DNA from: Geothrix sp.
Lineage (GTDB): Bacteria; Acidobacteriota; Holophagae; Holophagales; Holophagaceae
Assembly (NCBI RefSeq): GCF_020622065.1
Contig: NZ_JAHRYQ010000001.1
Coordinates: 248,001-312,000, forward strand
Reading direction: 5' to 3'
Length of the DNA: 64,000 nt
Part shown: positions 43,134 to 52,071 of the stretch, piece after piece
How positions within the stretch are numbered: the stretch's first letter is position 1
Layout of the letters: every line of letters starts with the position of its first letter
Program-made: the position numbers and the translations under genes
The notes under the pieces: generated by a model
Databases searched by the model: none
What the model saw: the letters and a program-made list of their open reading frames with translations, nothing else
What the model was told of the DNA's origin: nothing

Positions 43134-44402
43134 CTACTCGATGGGCAACCGCCCCTGGCCCAGCCGGATGATGGCGGGGACATGGAGGTCGTCGTTGCCG
43201 CCGGGCAGCTCGCCGCTGGGGGTGGGGGCCTGAGGCAGGAGGCGGGTGGGGGTGGGGCCCTGCTGCTCACCGGCCGGCACTTCGCCATAGACACGGCCGC
43301 TGACCACCGTCGTGGGCAGGGGCTGGCTGATGGCTGCCACGGAGGCGATGGGGGCGTAGGCCGCGCTGGGCACGCCCTCTGCGGTACCGCTCAGGTGCAG
43401 GCTGTTCCGGCGTTCCTCCAGGAGCTGCTCCTCCTGGTCGAACCCGCTGGCCAGCACGGTGACCAGCACGCGGTCCTCCATGCCCTCGCCTTCCACGGTG
43501 CAGGCCTTGATGTCGGGCCGGCCGCTGTAGTGATCCTGCAGGTAGTGCATGGCCGTCTCGATGGCCGAGGCCTCCATCACTTCCCAGTCGGCGGTGATGG
43601 AGACCATCACATTGGCGGCGGCGCCGCTCTGGGCGCGCTCCAGCAGGGGGCAGGCCAGGGCCTTGCGCAGGGCGTCCATGACGGCCTCTTCGCCGCGGCC
43701 CGCGCCGGTGCCGATGAGGGCCTCACCTCCGTTGCGGAGGACGGCTTCCACATCCGCGAAATCGCCGTTGATGATGCCGGGCTTGAGGATGAGATCCGCG
43801 ATGCCCCGCACGCCCTGGATGAGCACGCCGTCGGCCACGCGGAAGGCCTCCTTCATGGTGACGCGCGCGTCGCAGACGCTCTTCAGCCGCTCGTTGCTGA
43901 CGACGATGACGGTATCGGCCGTATCGCGCAGGTTGGCCAGGCCGGAGAGGGCCAGGTCACCCTTCTTGCGGCCTTCCCAGGCGAAGGGCGTGAGCACCAC
44001 GGCCACGGTGAGGGCGCCCAGTTCGCGGGCGTAGCTGGCCAGCACGGGAGCCGCTCCGGTGCCCGTGCCGCCGCCCATGCCGGCCGTGATGAAGATCATG
44101 TCGGCGCCCTGGAGGGCCGCCAGCACTTCCTCCCGGCTTTCCTCGGCCGCCACACCGCCGCGCTCGGCGCTGCCGCCCGCGCCCAGGCCGCGGCTGCTCT
44201 GGGGTCCCAGGGGCAGCTTCAGGTGGGCCTTGCTCTGGGCGAGGCTCTGCTGGTCGGTGTTCATGGCGATGAACTGCACGCCGGTGACACCGCTGTCGAT
44301 CATGCGGTTGATGGCGTTGCAGCCCGCGCCGCCCACGCCGATCACCTTGATGTTGGCGCCGGGCAAGCTGTGGGGGCAGGGAAGGAAGGGGGTCTCAGAC
44401 AT
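43134..44402 (-). CDS. ftsZ: Cell division GTPase
   Basis: FtsZ polymerises into the division ring. The product is 422 residues. Nucleotide motifs are [15 protein letters not shown], the tubulin signature [16 protein letters not shown] and [11 protein letters not shown] (T7 loop). The C-terminal linker is rich in Pro and Gly, ending [19 protein letters not shown], which resembles the FtsA-binding tail. ATG 44402 has GGGAG six bases upstream. Further in-frame starts at 44423 and 44441 lack it. Confidence 0.94.
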   Translation of the reverse strand: MSETPFLPCPHSLPGANIKVIGVGGAGCNAINRMIDSGVTGVQFIAMNTDQQSLAQSKAHLKLPLGPQSSRGLGAGGSAERGGVAAEESREEVLAALQGADMIFITAGMGGGTGTGAAPVLASYARELGALTVAVVLTPFAWEGRKKGDLALSGLANLRDTADTVIVVSNERLKSVCDARVTMKEAFRVADGVLIQGVRGIADLILKPGIINGDFADVEAVLRNGGEALIGTGAGRGEEAVMDALRKALACPLLERAQSGAAANVMVSITADWEVMEASAIETAMHYLQDHYSGRPDIKACTVEGEGMEDRVLVTVLASGFDQEEQLLEERRNSLHLSGTAEGVPSAAYAPIASVAAISQPLPTTVVSGRVYGEVPAGEQQGPTPTRLLPQAPTPSGELPGGNDDLHVPAIIRLGQGRLPIE

Positions 44403-44437
44403 CGGGGCTCCCGAATGGGACATCGCAAAAACGGGGT

Positions 44438-45652
44438 TCAAAACATCTTCTTGAATCGGCCGAGGAAACCATCGCCCCGGTCCTGCTTGCCGCGGGTTTC
44501 GCTCATGTCCCGGGCCAGGGCCTTCACGGCGCCCAGGGCGTTCACGAAATAGGGGTTGCCGGTGGCCTGGGGCAGGCCGGTGACGCCCAGGATGCGGCCC
44601 AGCACGACGCGGGGGCGGCCCAGGAGGGTCTGGGCCAGGATCGCCAGGTGCGTCAGCAGCGCACCGCCGCCCACCAGGTGCACGCCGCCGTGGATCTCGT
44701 GCATCAGCCCCGTGCGGCCCATCTCGGCCAGCACCAGGTTGAGCAGCTCCGCGGCGCGGGCCTGGAGGACCTCGGCGATCTCGCGGCGGGAGACCAGGCG
44801 GCCCTCCTCCTCGAGTTCGACAGATTCCTCCGCGGGCACCTGGTTCGGCAGCACGGTGCCGAAGCGGATCTTGATGCGCTCGGAAGCGGCGATGCCGCCC
44901 AGGTGCTTGGTGATCTCCAGGTCGCGGGTGAAGTGCATGCCGCCGATGGGGATCACGGCGGAATGGAACAGGGTGCCGTGGAGGAAGATGCCCAGGTGGG
45001 TGAGGTGCTCGCCGATGTCGACGACCACCGCACCGTTCTCACGGTCCTCGCGGCTCAGGATGGCCTCGGCGCTGGCCAGGGGCGAGTACATCAGCTCGGC
45101 ACCGTGGAGACCGGCGTTCTTGAGCGCCAGCTGGATGTTCATGATCACGGGGCTCGGGGCCACGATGATGCGGACCTCGGCCTCCAGCGATTCGCCGAAC
45201 ATGTTCACGGGATTGCGGATGTCGCGCTGGCCCTTGATGTGGAACATCTGCGGGATGCGGTGGAGGACCAGCTCCTCCTTGGCGAGCTTGCAGCCGTTGG
45301 TGGCCTGTTCCAGCACGCGGTCGCGGTCCCCGGCGGTGATGATCTTGTCGCCGCTGGAGATGGTGATGGAGTCCCGGAGGTTCTCGCCCTTGAACTGGAT
45401 GCCGTCCACGGCCACACGGATGCCGTCGACCTTGGTCTGGCCGGCGGTGCTCATGGCCTCCTCCACGGCCCGCACGATGGCGCGGGTGCAGAGATCCATG
45501 TCGGTGATCTGGCCCTGGGTGAAGCCGCCCTGGGGCGAGGCCTGGCCGGTCCCGGTCACATTGAGGGTCCCGTCTTCCTCCTGGACGGCGACCACCGCCA
45601 CCACTTTGCTTGCACCGAGGTCGAGCCCGAGAAGAACGGCACGCTGAGGCAT
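44438..45652 (-). CDS. ftsA: Cell division actin-like protein
   Basis: FtsA tethers FtsZ to the membrane. The product is 404 residues. Actin-fold motifs are [14 protein letters not shown] (phosphate 1), [15 protein letters not shown] (phosphate 2) and [13 protein letters not shown] (adenosine). An SHS2/1c domain is inserted as usual. The C-terminal amphipathic tail is [12 protein letters not shown]. It lies 35 nt upstream of ftsZ. Confidence 0.93.
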   Translation of the reverse strand: MPQRAVLLGLDLGASKVVAVVAVQEEDGTLNVTGTGQASPQGGFTQGQITDMDLCTRAIVRAVEEAMSTAGQTKVDGIRVAVDGIQFKGENLRDSITISSGDKIITAGDRDRVLEQATNGCKLAKEELVLHRIPQMFHIKGQRDIRNPVNMFGESLEAEVRIIVAPSPVIMNIQLALKNAGLHGAELMYSPLASAEAILSREDRENGAVVVDIGEHLTHLGIFLHGTLFHSAVIPIGGMHFTRDLEITKHLGGIAASERIKIRFGTVLPNQVPAEESVELEEEGRLVSRREIAEVLQARAAELLNLVLAEMGRTGLMHEIHGGVHLVGGGALLTHLAILAQTLLGRPRVVLGRILGVTGLPQATGNPYFVNALGAVKALARDMSETRGKQDRGDGFLGRFKKMF

Positions 45653-45745
45653 GAAGATCCTTTTCCTTGCTCTAGGTGTACACCAGTTCTGCGTCCGGTT
45701 CGAGTCTTTGCGCGCGGAAAAAACGCCGCTTTCTTCCGCTGCAGG

Positions 45746-46534
45746 TCAGCGCGGGGTCTTGGCCGGGGCGGGGGCCTCTTCCGGCTCGCCCACGGCCACC
45801 TCGTCGTCCCAGCGAAGATCGATGTACCGGAGGCGGGCCAGATCCGGGCGCTGGGAGAGGCGGTCTACGAACAGTCCCTGGAAATTGGGAACATTTTTCG
45901 TCACATCCTGACGGGAAAGATAGATCGGTGCCGGAAGGCCCTCGATGTAGGCCACAGGCCCCTTGGGGCTCCATCGCAGCTCGATGACCCGTTCATAAAA
46001 GCCCTGCTGCTTTTCCCGCAAAGCCCGGGCAGCACTCACGAGCCGGGCCAACCCCTGATCCGTCTGGCTGGCGGCATCCACCACCACGGGAATGGGGCTT
46101 AAGTTGGCTTGATTCACCCGATCGAGCAGGATTCCATCGTCCGACACGAGGAACACCCCGTTGCTCCGCACCAGCCAGAGGACGGGCCGGCGTTCCTCCA
46201 CCACGAGGCTCAGGCGGTCCGGGGGGTCCTTGCGGATCTGCAGGCCGCGCACCCAGCGCTTGGCCTCGATGCGGGACCGCAGCTCCTCGGCATCCACCCA
46301 GAAGAGGGGTTTGCCCAGCACCAGCTGTTCGGCGAGCTTCTGGACCTCCCCCTGGCGCTCGCCCCGGCAGCCGCTCACGCTCACCTGCTCAATGACGAGC
46401 TTCTGGAGCCCCAGGTACCGCGTCGCCAGCTCCAGCAGACCCCAGCCCGCCGCCCCCAGCACCACCACGGTGATCCCAGCCCGGGCCCAGGGGAGCCAGG
46501 GCCGCTTGGGGCGGGTGCGGGGAAGCATGGACAT
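45746..46534 (-). CDS. ftsQ: Cell division protein with POTRA domain
   Basis: FtsQ is a single-pass membrane divisome protein of 262 residues. A basic cytoplasmic stretch (RTRPKRPWLPWAR) precedes the helix AGITVVVLGAAGWGLLELA. The POTRA domain starts at LVIEQVSVSGCRGER, and the beta domain has LSLVVEERRPVLWLV and VFLVSDDGILLDR. The C-terminus is rich in Glu, Ala and Pro. It heads ftsQ-ftsA-ftsZ. Upstream is a divergent sigma factor where murB or ddl would be expected. Confidence 0.9.
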   Translation of the reverse strand: MSMLPRTRPKRPWLPWARAGITVVVLGAAGWGLLELATRYLGLQKLVIEQVSVSGCRGERQGEVQKLAEQLVLGKPLFWVDAEELRSRIEAKRWVRGLQIRKDPPDRLSLVVEERRPVLWLVRSNGVFLVSDDGILLDRVNQANLSPIPVVVDAASQTDQGLARLVSAARALREKQQGFYERVIELRWSPKGPVAYIEGLPAPIYLSRQDVTKNVPNFQGLFVDRLSQRPDLARLRYIDLRWDDEVAVGEPEEAPAPAKTPR

Positions 46535-46616
46535 GAGGGTCAGTTTACCGCCTGAAGGCGATGATCCGGAGGGCCGGGAAGCTTCCTTTATCCTCTACGG
46601 AGCAGAAGGGAGCCCC

Positions 46617-47864
46617 ATGGCCTCGACCGCCCCCGGAGGCATTCCGGATCTTCTCGATTCCATCTTCCGTTCGGAGTCGCGCCGCATCCTGGCCTCCCTG
46701 ATCCGACTGCTCGGGGATTTCGACCTGGCCGAAGACGGCATGCACGATGCCTTCGCGGCCGCACTGGAAGTGTGGCCCCGGGACGGCGTGCCCGATCGCC
46801 CCCGTGCCTGGCTGGTGTCCACGGGGCGCTTCAAGGCGATCGACCGCCTGCGGCGGACCGCACGCCTCAACACCTCACTTGAAACCCTGGCGGAGCCGCC
46901 CGACGAGAGCCCGCCGGACTGGGTGGAGGAGGAAGGTGTCGAAGATGACCGTCTGCGGCTCATCTTCATCTGCTGTCATCCGGCCCTGCCCCCGGAAGCC
47001 TGTACCGCGCTGACCCTCCGGGAAGTGTGCGGCCTGACGACCGAGGCCATCGCGCGGGCCTTCCTCACCGCCCCATCCACGCTGGCGCAACGGATCGTCC
47101 GGGCCAAGGCGAAGATCCGTGACGCGGGCATTCCCTATGACATCCCGGGCCGGACCGAATGGCCGGACCGGCTGGACGCGGTGCTGAAGGTCATCTACCT
47201 GGTGTTCAACGAAGGTTACTCCGCCTCCTCGGGGGAGACGCTGACGCGTCCAGACCTCTCAGGTGAGGCGATCCGCCTGGGACGGCTGCTCCTTGAATTA
47301 CTGCCAGAGGCAGAGGTGATGGGCCTCCTCGCCCTCATGCTGCTGCATGAATCCCGCAGGGTCGCGCGGGTCTCATCGGAGGGGGATTTGGTGCTGCTGG
47401 AGGACCAGGACCGCTCCCTGTGGGATCGAGCCTTGATCGTCGAAGGGAAGGCCCTGGTGGAACGGGCCTTGGCGTCCCATCGAGTGGGCTCCTACACGCT
47501 TCAGGCCGCCATTGCCGCCGTCCACGCCGAGGCCACCGGAGCCTCGGCCACGGACTGGGCCCAGATCATCGGGTTGTACACGCTCTTGGCCCGGGTTGCG
47601 CCTTCCCCCGTGGTGGACCTCAACCGGGCGGTGGCCGTGGCCATGCGGGACGGTCCCCAGGCCGGGCTGGACCTCGTCGACACCCTTCTGGCGCGCCGCG
47701 AGTTGGAGGGATACCACCTGGTGCACTCCGTTCGCGCGGACCTCTGCCGCCGCCTGGGGAGGATGGAAGAGGCGCTCGTCTCCTACCGCCAGGCCCTTGA
47801 GCAGGTCCAGCAGGGGCCCGAGCGGCGGTTCCTCGAGCGGCGGGTGGCCGAGCTTCAAAAATAA
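46617..47864 (+). CDS. ECF42-type RNA polymerase sigma factor
   Basis: This extracytoplasmic-function sigma factor has 415 residues from ATG 46617 with AAGGGAG upstream. Region 2 is RILASLIRLLGDFDLAEDGM followed by RPRAWLVSTGRFKAIDRLRR. Region 4 is ALTLREVCGLTTEAIARAFL followed by STLAQRIVRAKAKIR. A long C-terminal extension has helical TPR-like repeats and LVFNEGYSASSGETL, the marker of the ECF42 group. ECF42 genes typically sit next to a DGPF protein and lack an anti-sigma gene, as here. It is divergent from ftsQ. Confidence 0.92.
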   Translation: MASTAPGGIPDLLDSIFRSESRRILASLIRLLGDFDLAEDGMHDAFAAALEVWPRDGVPDRPRAWLVSTGRFKAIDRLRRTARLNTSLETLAEPPDESPPDWVEEEGVEDDRLRLIFICCHPALPPEACTALTLREVCGLTTEAIARAFLTAPSTLAQRIVRAKAKIRDAGIPYDIPGRTEWPDRLDAVLKVIYLVFNEGYSASSGETLTRPDLSGEAIRLGRLLLELLPEAEVMGLLALMLLHESRRVARVSSEGDLVLLEDQDRSLWDRALIVEGKALVERALASHRVGSYTLQAAIAAVHAEATGASATDWAQIIGLYTLLARVAPSPVVDLNRAVAVAMRDGPQAGLDLVDTLLARRELEGYHLVHSVRADLCRRLGRMEEALVSYRQALEQVQQGPERRFLERRVAELQK

Positions 47865-47945
47865 ATGGAAGCCCCCTGTCGAAAGGGCCCCTGCCCGAAC
47901 GACCAGGGAATGAAGGCGGTCAGATCGACCCCCATAGGAGCCACC

Positions 47946-48338
47946 ATGAAATACATCTGCTTCGGGTACCTCGATGTCCAGCACTGGACGACCCTCTCCC
48001 AAAGCGAGCAGAACGCCATGATCGACGCGTGTTGCGCCTACGATGAGGGCCTGAAAAAAGATGGTCACTGGGCCGGCGGGGAGGGGCTGCAGGGCCCGGA
48101 GACCGCCACCATGGTGCGTTACGAGAAGGGCAAGGTGTCCGTGACGGACGGCCCCTACGCCGAGACCAAGGAACTGCTGGGCGGCCTTCTGATGCTGGAG
48201 GCCAGGGACCTCAACCACGCCATCCATCTGATCTCGAACCACCCGGGCCTGAAGATGGGGCCCTGGGAGATCCGGCCGGCGGCGGACCTGACCCAGATGA
48301 TCCGCGACAGCGAGCTCCGGCGTTCCGCATCCAAGTAG
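47946..48338 (+). CDS. YCII/DGPF-domain protein, ECF42 partner
   Basis: This 130-residue protein of the YCII-related fold has the eponymous motif VTDGPYAETKELLGGLLMLE (the DGPF/DGPY loop). ATG 47946 has AGGAG five bases upstream. These genes are linked to ECF42 sigma factors and may be both target and part of the response; the biochemical activity is unknown. It lies 81 nt after the sigma factor. Confidence 0.9.
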   Translation: MKYICFGYLDVQHWTTLSQSEQNAMIDACCAYDEGLKKDGHWAGGEGLQGPETATMVRYEKGKVSVTDGPYAETKELLGGLLMLEARDLNHAIHLISNHPGLKMGPWEIRPAADLTQMIRDSELRRSASK

Positions 48339-48360
48339 ACAGACCATGCCTGAAGGAACC

Positions 48361-48421
48361 CTCCAGCCTGCGCCGGGGTTCATCAGCGCGGGCTGGAGGG
48401 CGCCCAGGGTTGATGCCCTGG
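48361..48421. terminator. Two hairpins between convergent DGPF and murB genes
   Basis: CTCCAGCC (48361-48368) pairs with GGCTGGAG (48391-48398). CCAGGG (48404-48409) pairs with CCCTGG (48416-48421). Neither has a clear U tract. They sit in the 85-nt convergent gap and may slow transcription from both sides. Confidence 0.45.
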
Positions 48422-48423
48422 AC

Positions 48424-49311
48424 TCAGCCGCGCCAGATCTCCACTTCGGGTTCCAGATCCACGCCGTGGACCTCCCGTACCTTCGTCCGGACCTGCGCCA
48501 TCAGTTCCGCGAACTCGGCGGCGGTGGCGTGGCCGTGGTTCACCAGGAAGTTGGCATGCTCGGGGCTCACCTCGGCATCCCCGATGCGCAGCCCTTTGAG
48601 GCCCGCCTGGTCGATGAGGCGGCCGGCGCTCAGGCCCGGCGGGTTCTTGAAGATGCAGCCGGCGTTGCGCTTCGAGAGGGGCTGGCTGGTGCCGCGCTTC
48701 CCGCGGTACTCCGCCACCTGGGCGCGGATCGCGGTCGGATCGCCCTCCGCGAGTGCGGCCGTGGCCGACAGCACCACGCGCCCGCCGGTGAGGAAGCTCC
48801 AGCGGTAGCTGAACTCGCCTGGATCCGGGGCCTTTTCCACCAGGTCGCCTTCGGGCGTGAGGAAGCGGTAGCACGACAGCACCTCCACCCATTCGCGGCC
48901 GTAGGCCCCCGCATTCATGCGGATGGCGCCGCCCAGGGAACCCGGGATGCCGCTGGCGAACTCCAGCCCTGAGAGGCCCGCCGCCGCAGCGGCCTCGGCC
49001 AGGGCGATGTGGCCGTGGCTGGCGGGGGCGGTGAGGCGCGTACCCTCGCGGCGGATCTCTTTCGGAAAGGCCAATCGGAGCACCGGCAGGTCGAGGTCGC
49101 CCAGCACCACGAGATTCGAGCCGCCGCCGAGCACGCGCCAGGGCAGGCCCTCCCGGAGGCAGGCGCGGACAAAGGCCTGGGCCTCGGCTTCCGTGGTCGG
49201 CTCGAAGAGCCAGCGGCAGAGACCCCCCACTCCCAGCGTGGTGAGGCGCGCAAACGGCACATCCCGGCGATGCGGGACTTTCAACAGGTCATCAGGCAGG
49301 GGGCGCGTCAT
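48424..49311 (-). CDS. murB: UDP-N-acetylenolpyruvoylglucosamine reductase
   Basis: MurB makes UDP-MurNAc for peptidoglycan with FAD and NADPH. The product is 295 residues. FAD-binding motifs are VLGGGSNLVV and LEFASGIPGSLGGAIRMNAG. The catalytic proton donor is Cys in NAGCIFKNPPG, where many MurB proteins have Ser; Cys variants are known. PEHANFLVNHGHATAAEF is the C-terminal signature. It lies in the ftsQAZ neighbourhood but is cut off from ftsQ by the opposite-strand ECF42 module. Confidence 0.94.
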   Translation of the reverse strand: MTRPLPDDLLKVPHRRDVPFARLTTLGVGGLCRWLFEPTTEAEAQAFVRACLREGLPWRVLGGGSNLVVLGDLDLPVLRLAFPKEIRREGTRLTAPASHGHIALAEAAAAAGLSGLEFASGIPGSLGGAIRMNAGAYGREWVEVLSCYRFLTPEGDLVEKAPDPGEFSYRWSFLTGGRVVLSATAALAEGDPTAIRAQVAEYRGKRGTSQPLSKRNAGCIFKNPPGLSAGRLIDQAGLKGLRIGDAEVSPEHANFLVNHGHATAAEFAELMAQVRTKVREVHGVDLEPEVEIWRG

Positions 49312-49335
49312 CAGGTTCAGTATGGACGACCGGCT

Positions 49336-49917
49336 TCAGGCACCGGCCTTTGGAACGGGCCGGAGGGAGGCCAGCACCATCTCCAGCAATCCGTCGATCA
49401 TGGCGCGGAGTTCCTCGGGGCTCGTGGCGGATTCCTTGAAGCCGTGGACGGCGCGCGTGAGGACGCGTGCGATCTGCTCGGGCGGGAGGGCCCGGGCGGG
49501 CGCCGTCGCGCCCAGGGGCGCGAGGATGGTCACCAGATCGGTCTCGAAGGCGGCAATGGCCTGGTCGATGGCCTCCTTGGCGAAGGCCAGGCCGGCATGG
49601 ATGGGCTCTCCGGCTTCCCGGGATGCGGCGAGCAGGCCGAAGGGCCGCACGGCCCAGAGCTCGAAGGCGAAGCGGAGTTGTTCCTCGGGGGTGGGGTGCG
49701 CCGCGAGGCCCTGGCGGATCTCTCCCAGGGTCCGGGCGACATGGGCGTGGAGCACGGCCTCGAAGAGCTCCTCCTTGTTGCAGAAGAGCAGGTAGAGGGC
49801 AGGTCGGGACACGCCCGCGGCCGAGGCGATGTCGCCCATGGTGGTCCGGCGGAATCCGAAGCGAAGGAAGACGGATTCAGCGGCTTCCAGGATCCGGGTC
49901 TTCTTCTCGTTTCCCAT
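49336..49917 (-). CDS. TetR-family transcriptional regulator
   Basis: This 193-residue repressor-type regulator has an N-terminal helix-turn-helix: KTRILEAAESVFLRFGFRRT followed by TMGDIASAAGVSRPALYLLF. The C-terminal ligand domain is alanine-rich. An in-frame ATG at 49956 falls inside a palindrome that looks like the operator, so ATG 49917 is preferred. It is divergent from the SDR gene and probably controls both. Confidence 0.87.
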   Translation of the reverse strand: MGNEKKTRILEAAESVFLRFGFRRTTMGDIASAAGVSRPALYLLFCNKEELFEAVLHAHVARTLGEIRQGLAAHPTPEEQLRFAFELWAVRPFGLLAASREAGEPIHAGLAFAKEAIDQAIAAFETDLVTILAPLGATAPARALPPEQIARVLTRAVHGFKESATSPEELRAMIDGLLEMVLASLRPVPKAGA

Positions 49918-49929
49918 GAAAACAGGATT

Positions 49930-49968
49930 GACAAATTTTGTCCGAATGTCAATCATGGCTCATTGACA
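49930..49968. promoter_or_regulatory. Operator-like palindromes between tetR and SDR genes
   Basis: Two inverted repeats lie in the divergent gap. GACAAA-T-TTTGTC is at 49930-49942. TGTCAAT and ATTGACA (49947-49953 and 49962-49968) are separated by 8 bases. Both share the core TGTC/GACA, as expected for TetR binding sites. The second includes TTGACA hexamers on both strands that could be -35 elements. Confidence 0.5.
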
Positions 49969-50006
49969 CTATTCGTCACAATGTCAGACGAAGCCCGGAG
50001 AGCGAC

Positions 50007-50924
50007 ATGGCGCGAGAAGACTGGAACTGGTCGCAGGTCCCTGATCAAACCGGCCGGGTGGCCGTGGTCACCGGGGCCACCTCCGGCACCGGCTATGAGG
50101 CCGCCCGGATGCTGGCGGCCTGCCGGGCCACAGTGATCCTGGCCTGCCGGGACCTGCCCAAAGCCGAGGCCACAGCGCGCCACATCGTGGCGCTCCATCC
50201 GGGTGCCCGGGTGGAGATCCAGGCCCTGGACTTGGCCTCCCTGGCCTCCGTGCGGAAGGCGGTCACCGAGATCCTGGAGCGGTTCGACCGGCTGGACCTG
50301 CTCCTCAACAATGCCGGCGTCATGGTCCCGCCCTATGGGAGGACCGAAGACGGTTTCGAGACCCAGATCGGCACGAACCACTTTGGCCCCTTCGCCTTCA
50401 CGGGACTGCTCTTGGAGCGCCTGATGGCCAGCCCGGGGTCCCGCGTGGTGACCATGAGCAGCGGCGCCCATCGCGCAGGGCGCATCTACGCCGACGACAT
50501 GCATTTCGACGGCGGCTACCGGGCCTGGGCGGCCTATGGCCAGTCGAAACTGGCCAACCTGCTCTTCACCTACGAGCTGCAACGCCGGCTGGCGACGGCG
50601 GGATCGAACACGCTCTCCGTGGCAGCCCATCCAGGCTGGGCCCGCACCGAGCTTCAACGCCACGCAGGCTGGATCCGCGGGCTGCGGGCCCTGGGACTGG
50701 AGGCGTTGCTGAGCCAGGATGCCTTCGGCGGGGCCCAGCCCTTGCTGCGTGCGGCCACGGATCCGGCCGTGAGGGGCGGTGATTACTTCGGCCCCTCGCG
50801 CTTCCGGGAGATGAAGGGGGCACCCGTGCGGGTGGAGTCCAACGCCCTCTCCCGCGACGAAGGGCTTCAGCGCTGGATGTGGCGACGCTCCGAGCAGAGC
50901 ACGGGGGTGGTTTATCCCGTCTAG
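50007..50924 (+). CDS. Short-chain dehydrogenase/reductase
   Basis: This 305-residue NAD(P)-dependent oxidoreductase resembles retinol-dehydrogenase/WWOX-like SDRs. The cofactor motif is VVTGATSGTGYEAARML. Structural NNAGVMVPPYG, catalytic Ser in VVTMSSGAHRAG and the YxxxK pair in YGQSKLANLLFTYELQ are present. ATG 50007 has GGAG upstream; the frame is open to 49938 across the operator. The substrate is unknown. It is first in a cluster with a metallo-hydrolase and a nucleotide-binding epimerase-like protein. Confidence 0.9.
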   Translation: MAREDWNWSQVPDQTGRVAVVTGATSGTGYEAARMLAACRATVILACRDLPKAEATARHIVALHPGARVEIQALDLASLASVRKAVTEILERFDRLDLLLNNAGVMVPPYGRTEDGFETQIGTNHFGPFAFTGLLLERLMASPGSRVVTMSSGAHRAGRIYADDMHFDGGYRAWAAYGQSKLANLLFTYELQRRLATAGSNTLSVAAHPGWARTELQRHAGWIRGLRALGLEALLSQDAFGGAQPLLRAATDPAVRGGDYFGPSRFREMKGAPVRVESNALSRDEGLQRWMWRRSEQSTGVVYPV

Positions 50925-51018
50925 AACGGGCCTCGCCGGGGCCCTGCTGCTGGCGGCTCTCGCGGTCGGCGGCCGGTGGGCCGCCGGTTCCTCTCTCGAC
51001 CAGATCCGGAGTCCTCGC

Positions 51019-52071
51019 ATGGAACGATCCCCACAGTGGCGCGACGGGCGCTTCCGCAATCCCCAACCCCTCTGGAACGACACCTGGGGAGCGCTCGGCA
51101 GCCTCCTGGGCCGAGATGGGAACTCGACCCCCAGGGAACCCCTTCCAGTGATTCATCCCACCCGGGGCGGCCTGGAGACAGAGTCACCCGGGGGCCTCCA
51201 GGCCACCTGGCTGGGCCATTCCACGGTGTATCTGGAGGTGGATGGCACGCGCGTCCTCACCGATCCCGTGTGGGGTCGACGGGCCTCGCCCGTGGGCTGG
51301 GCTGGGCCGCGCCGCTTCTATGCCCCCCTCATCCCCCTGGAGGAGGTGCCCGTGCCTCAGGTGGTGGCCATCTCTCACGACCACTACGACCACCTGGACG
51401 AGGGTACCCTGCGCCGCCTGAAGGACTGGGACACGCGCTTCGTGGTGCCCCTGGGTGTCGGCGCGCGGCTGGTGCGCTGGGGCGTGCCGGAGGCCCGCAT
51501 CACGGAGCTGGACTGGTGGCAGTCGAAACGGGTGGGCGGTCTGGAAGTCGTCCTGGTGCCGGCGCGGCACGCCTCGGGCCGGGGCCTGCGGGACAAGGAC
51601 CGGACCCTGTGGGGCGGCTTCGCCTTCCTGGGTGCCCGGCACCGGGTCTACTTCTCGGGCGACACGGGCATGTTCCCGGGCCTGGCTGACATCGGACAGC
51701 GCCTGGGCCCCTTCGACCTCACGATGATCGAGGCCGGTGCCTACAACCCGGCTTGGCCCGACTGGCACCTGGGCCCCGAACAGGCCGTGGCGGCCCACGG
51801 GATGGTGCGGGGCCGCGTGCTCCTGCCCATCCACTGGGGCCTCTTCGACCTGGCCGCCCATGGCTGGACCGAACCCGTGGAGCGGGTGCTGGCGGCGGCG
51901 GGCCAGGTCGGTGCCACGGTGGCGCTGCCCCGCCCCGGCGAGGGCTTCGAGCCCGAGGCGCCGCCCCTCCAGCGCTGGTGGCCCGCGCTGCCCTGGAAGA
52001 CCGGGGCGGAAGTTCCCATCCGTGCCACGCTGGACGGTCGACCGGCCGCATTCCAGGGAGGTCTCCCATGA
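51019..52071 (+). CDS. MBL-fold metallo-hydrolase (UlaG/NAPE-PLD-like)
   Basis: This zinc-dependent hydrolase of the beta-lactamase fold has 350 residues from ATG 51019. The N-terminal block SPQWRDGRFRNPQPLW is typical of RomA/NAPE-PLD-like proteins. Metal motifs are ISHDHYDHLD, PARHASGRG, VYFSGDTGMF and LLPIHWGLF. Relatives usually start with a membrane helix. Here such a segment is encoded in frame just upstream (TGLAGALLLAALAVGG) but with no ATG, GTG or TTG. The start may therefore be non-standard, or the protein cytosolic. Confidence 0.85.
   Translation: MERSPQWRDGRFRNPQPLWNDTWGALGSLLGRDGNSTPREPLPVIHPTRGGLETESPGGLQATWLGHSTVYLEVDGTRVLTDPVWGRRASPVGWAGPRRFYAPLIPLEEVPVPQVVAISHDHYDHLDEGTLRRLKDWDTRFVVPLGVGARLVRWGVPEARITELDWWQSKRVGGLEVVLVPARHASGRGLRDKDRTLWGGFAFLGARHRVYFSGDTGMFPGLADIGQRLGPFDLTMIEAGAYNPAWPDWHLGPEQAVAAHGMVRGRVLLPIHWGLFDLAAHGWTEPVERVLAAAGQVGATVALPRPGEGFEPEAPPLQRWWPALPWKTGAEVPIRATLDGRPAAFQGGLP

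Noticed and set aside
48424-49311. MurB with a missing catalytic residue
   Set aside because: The Ser is replaced by Cys, which is a known functional variant.
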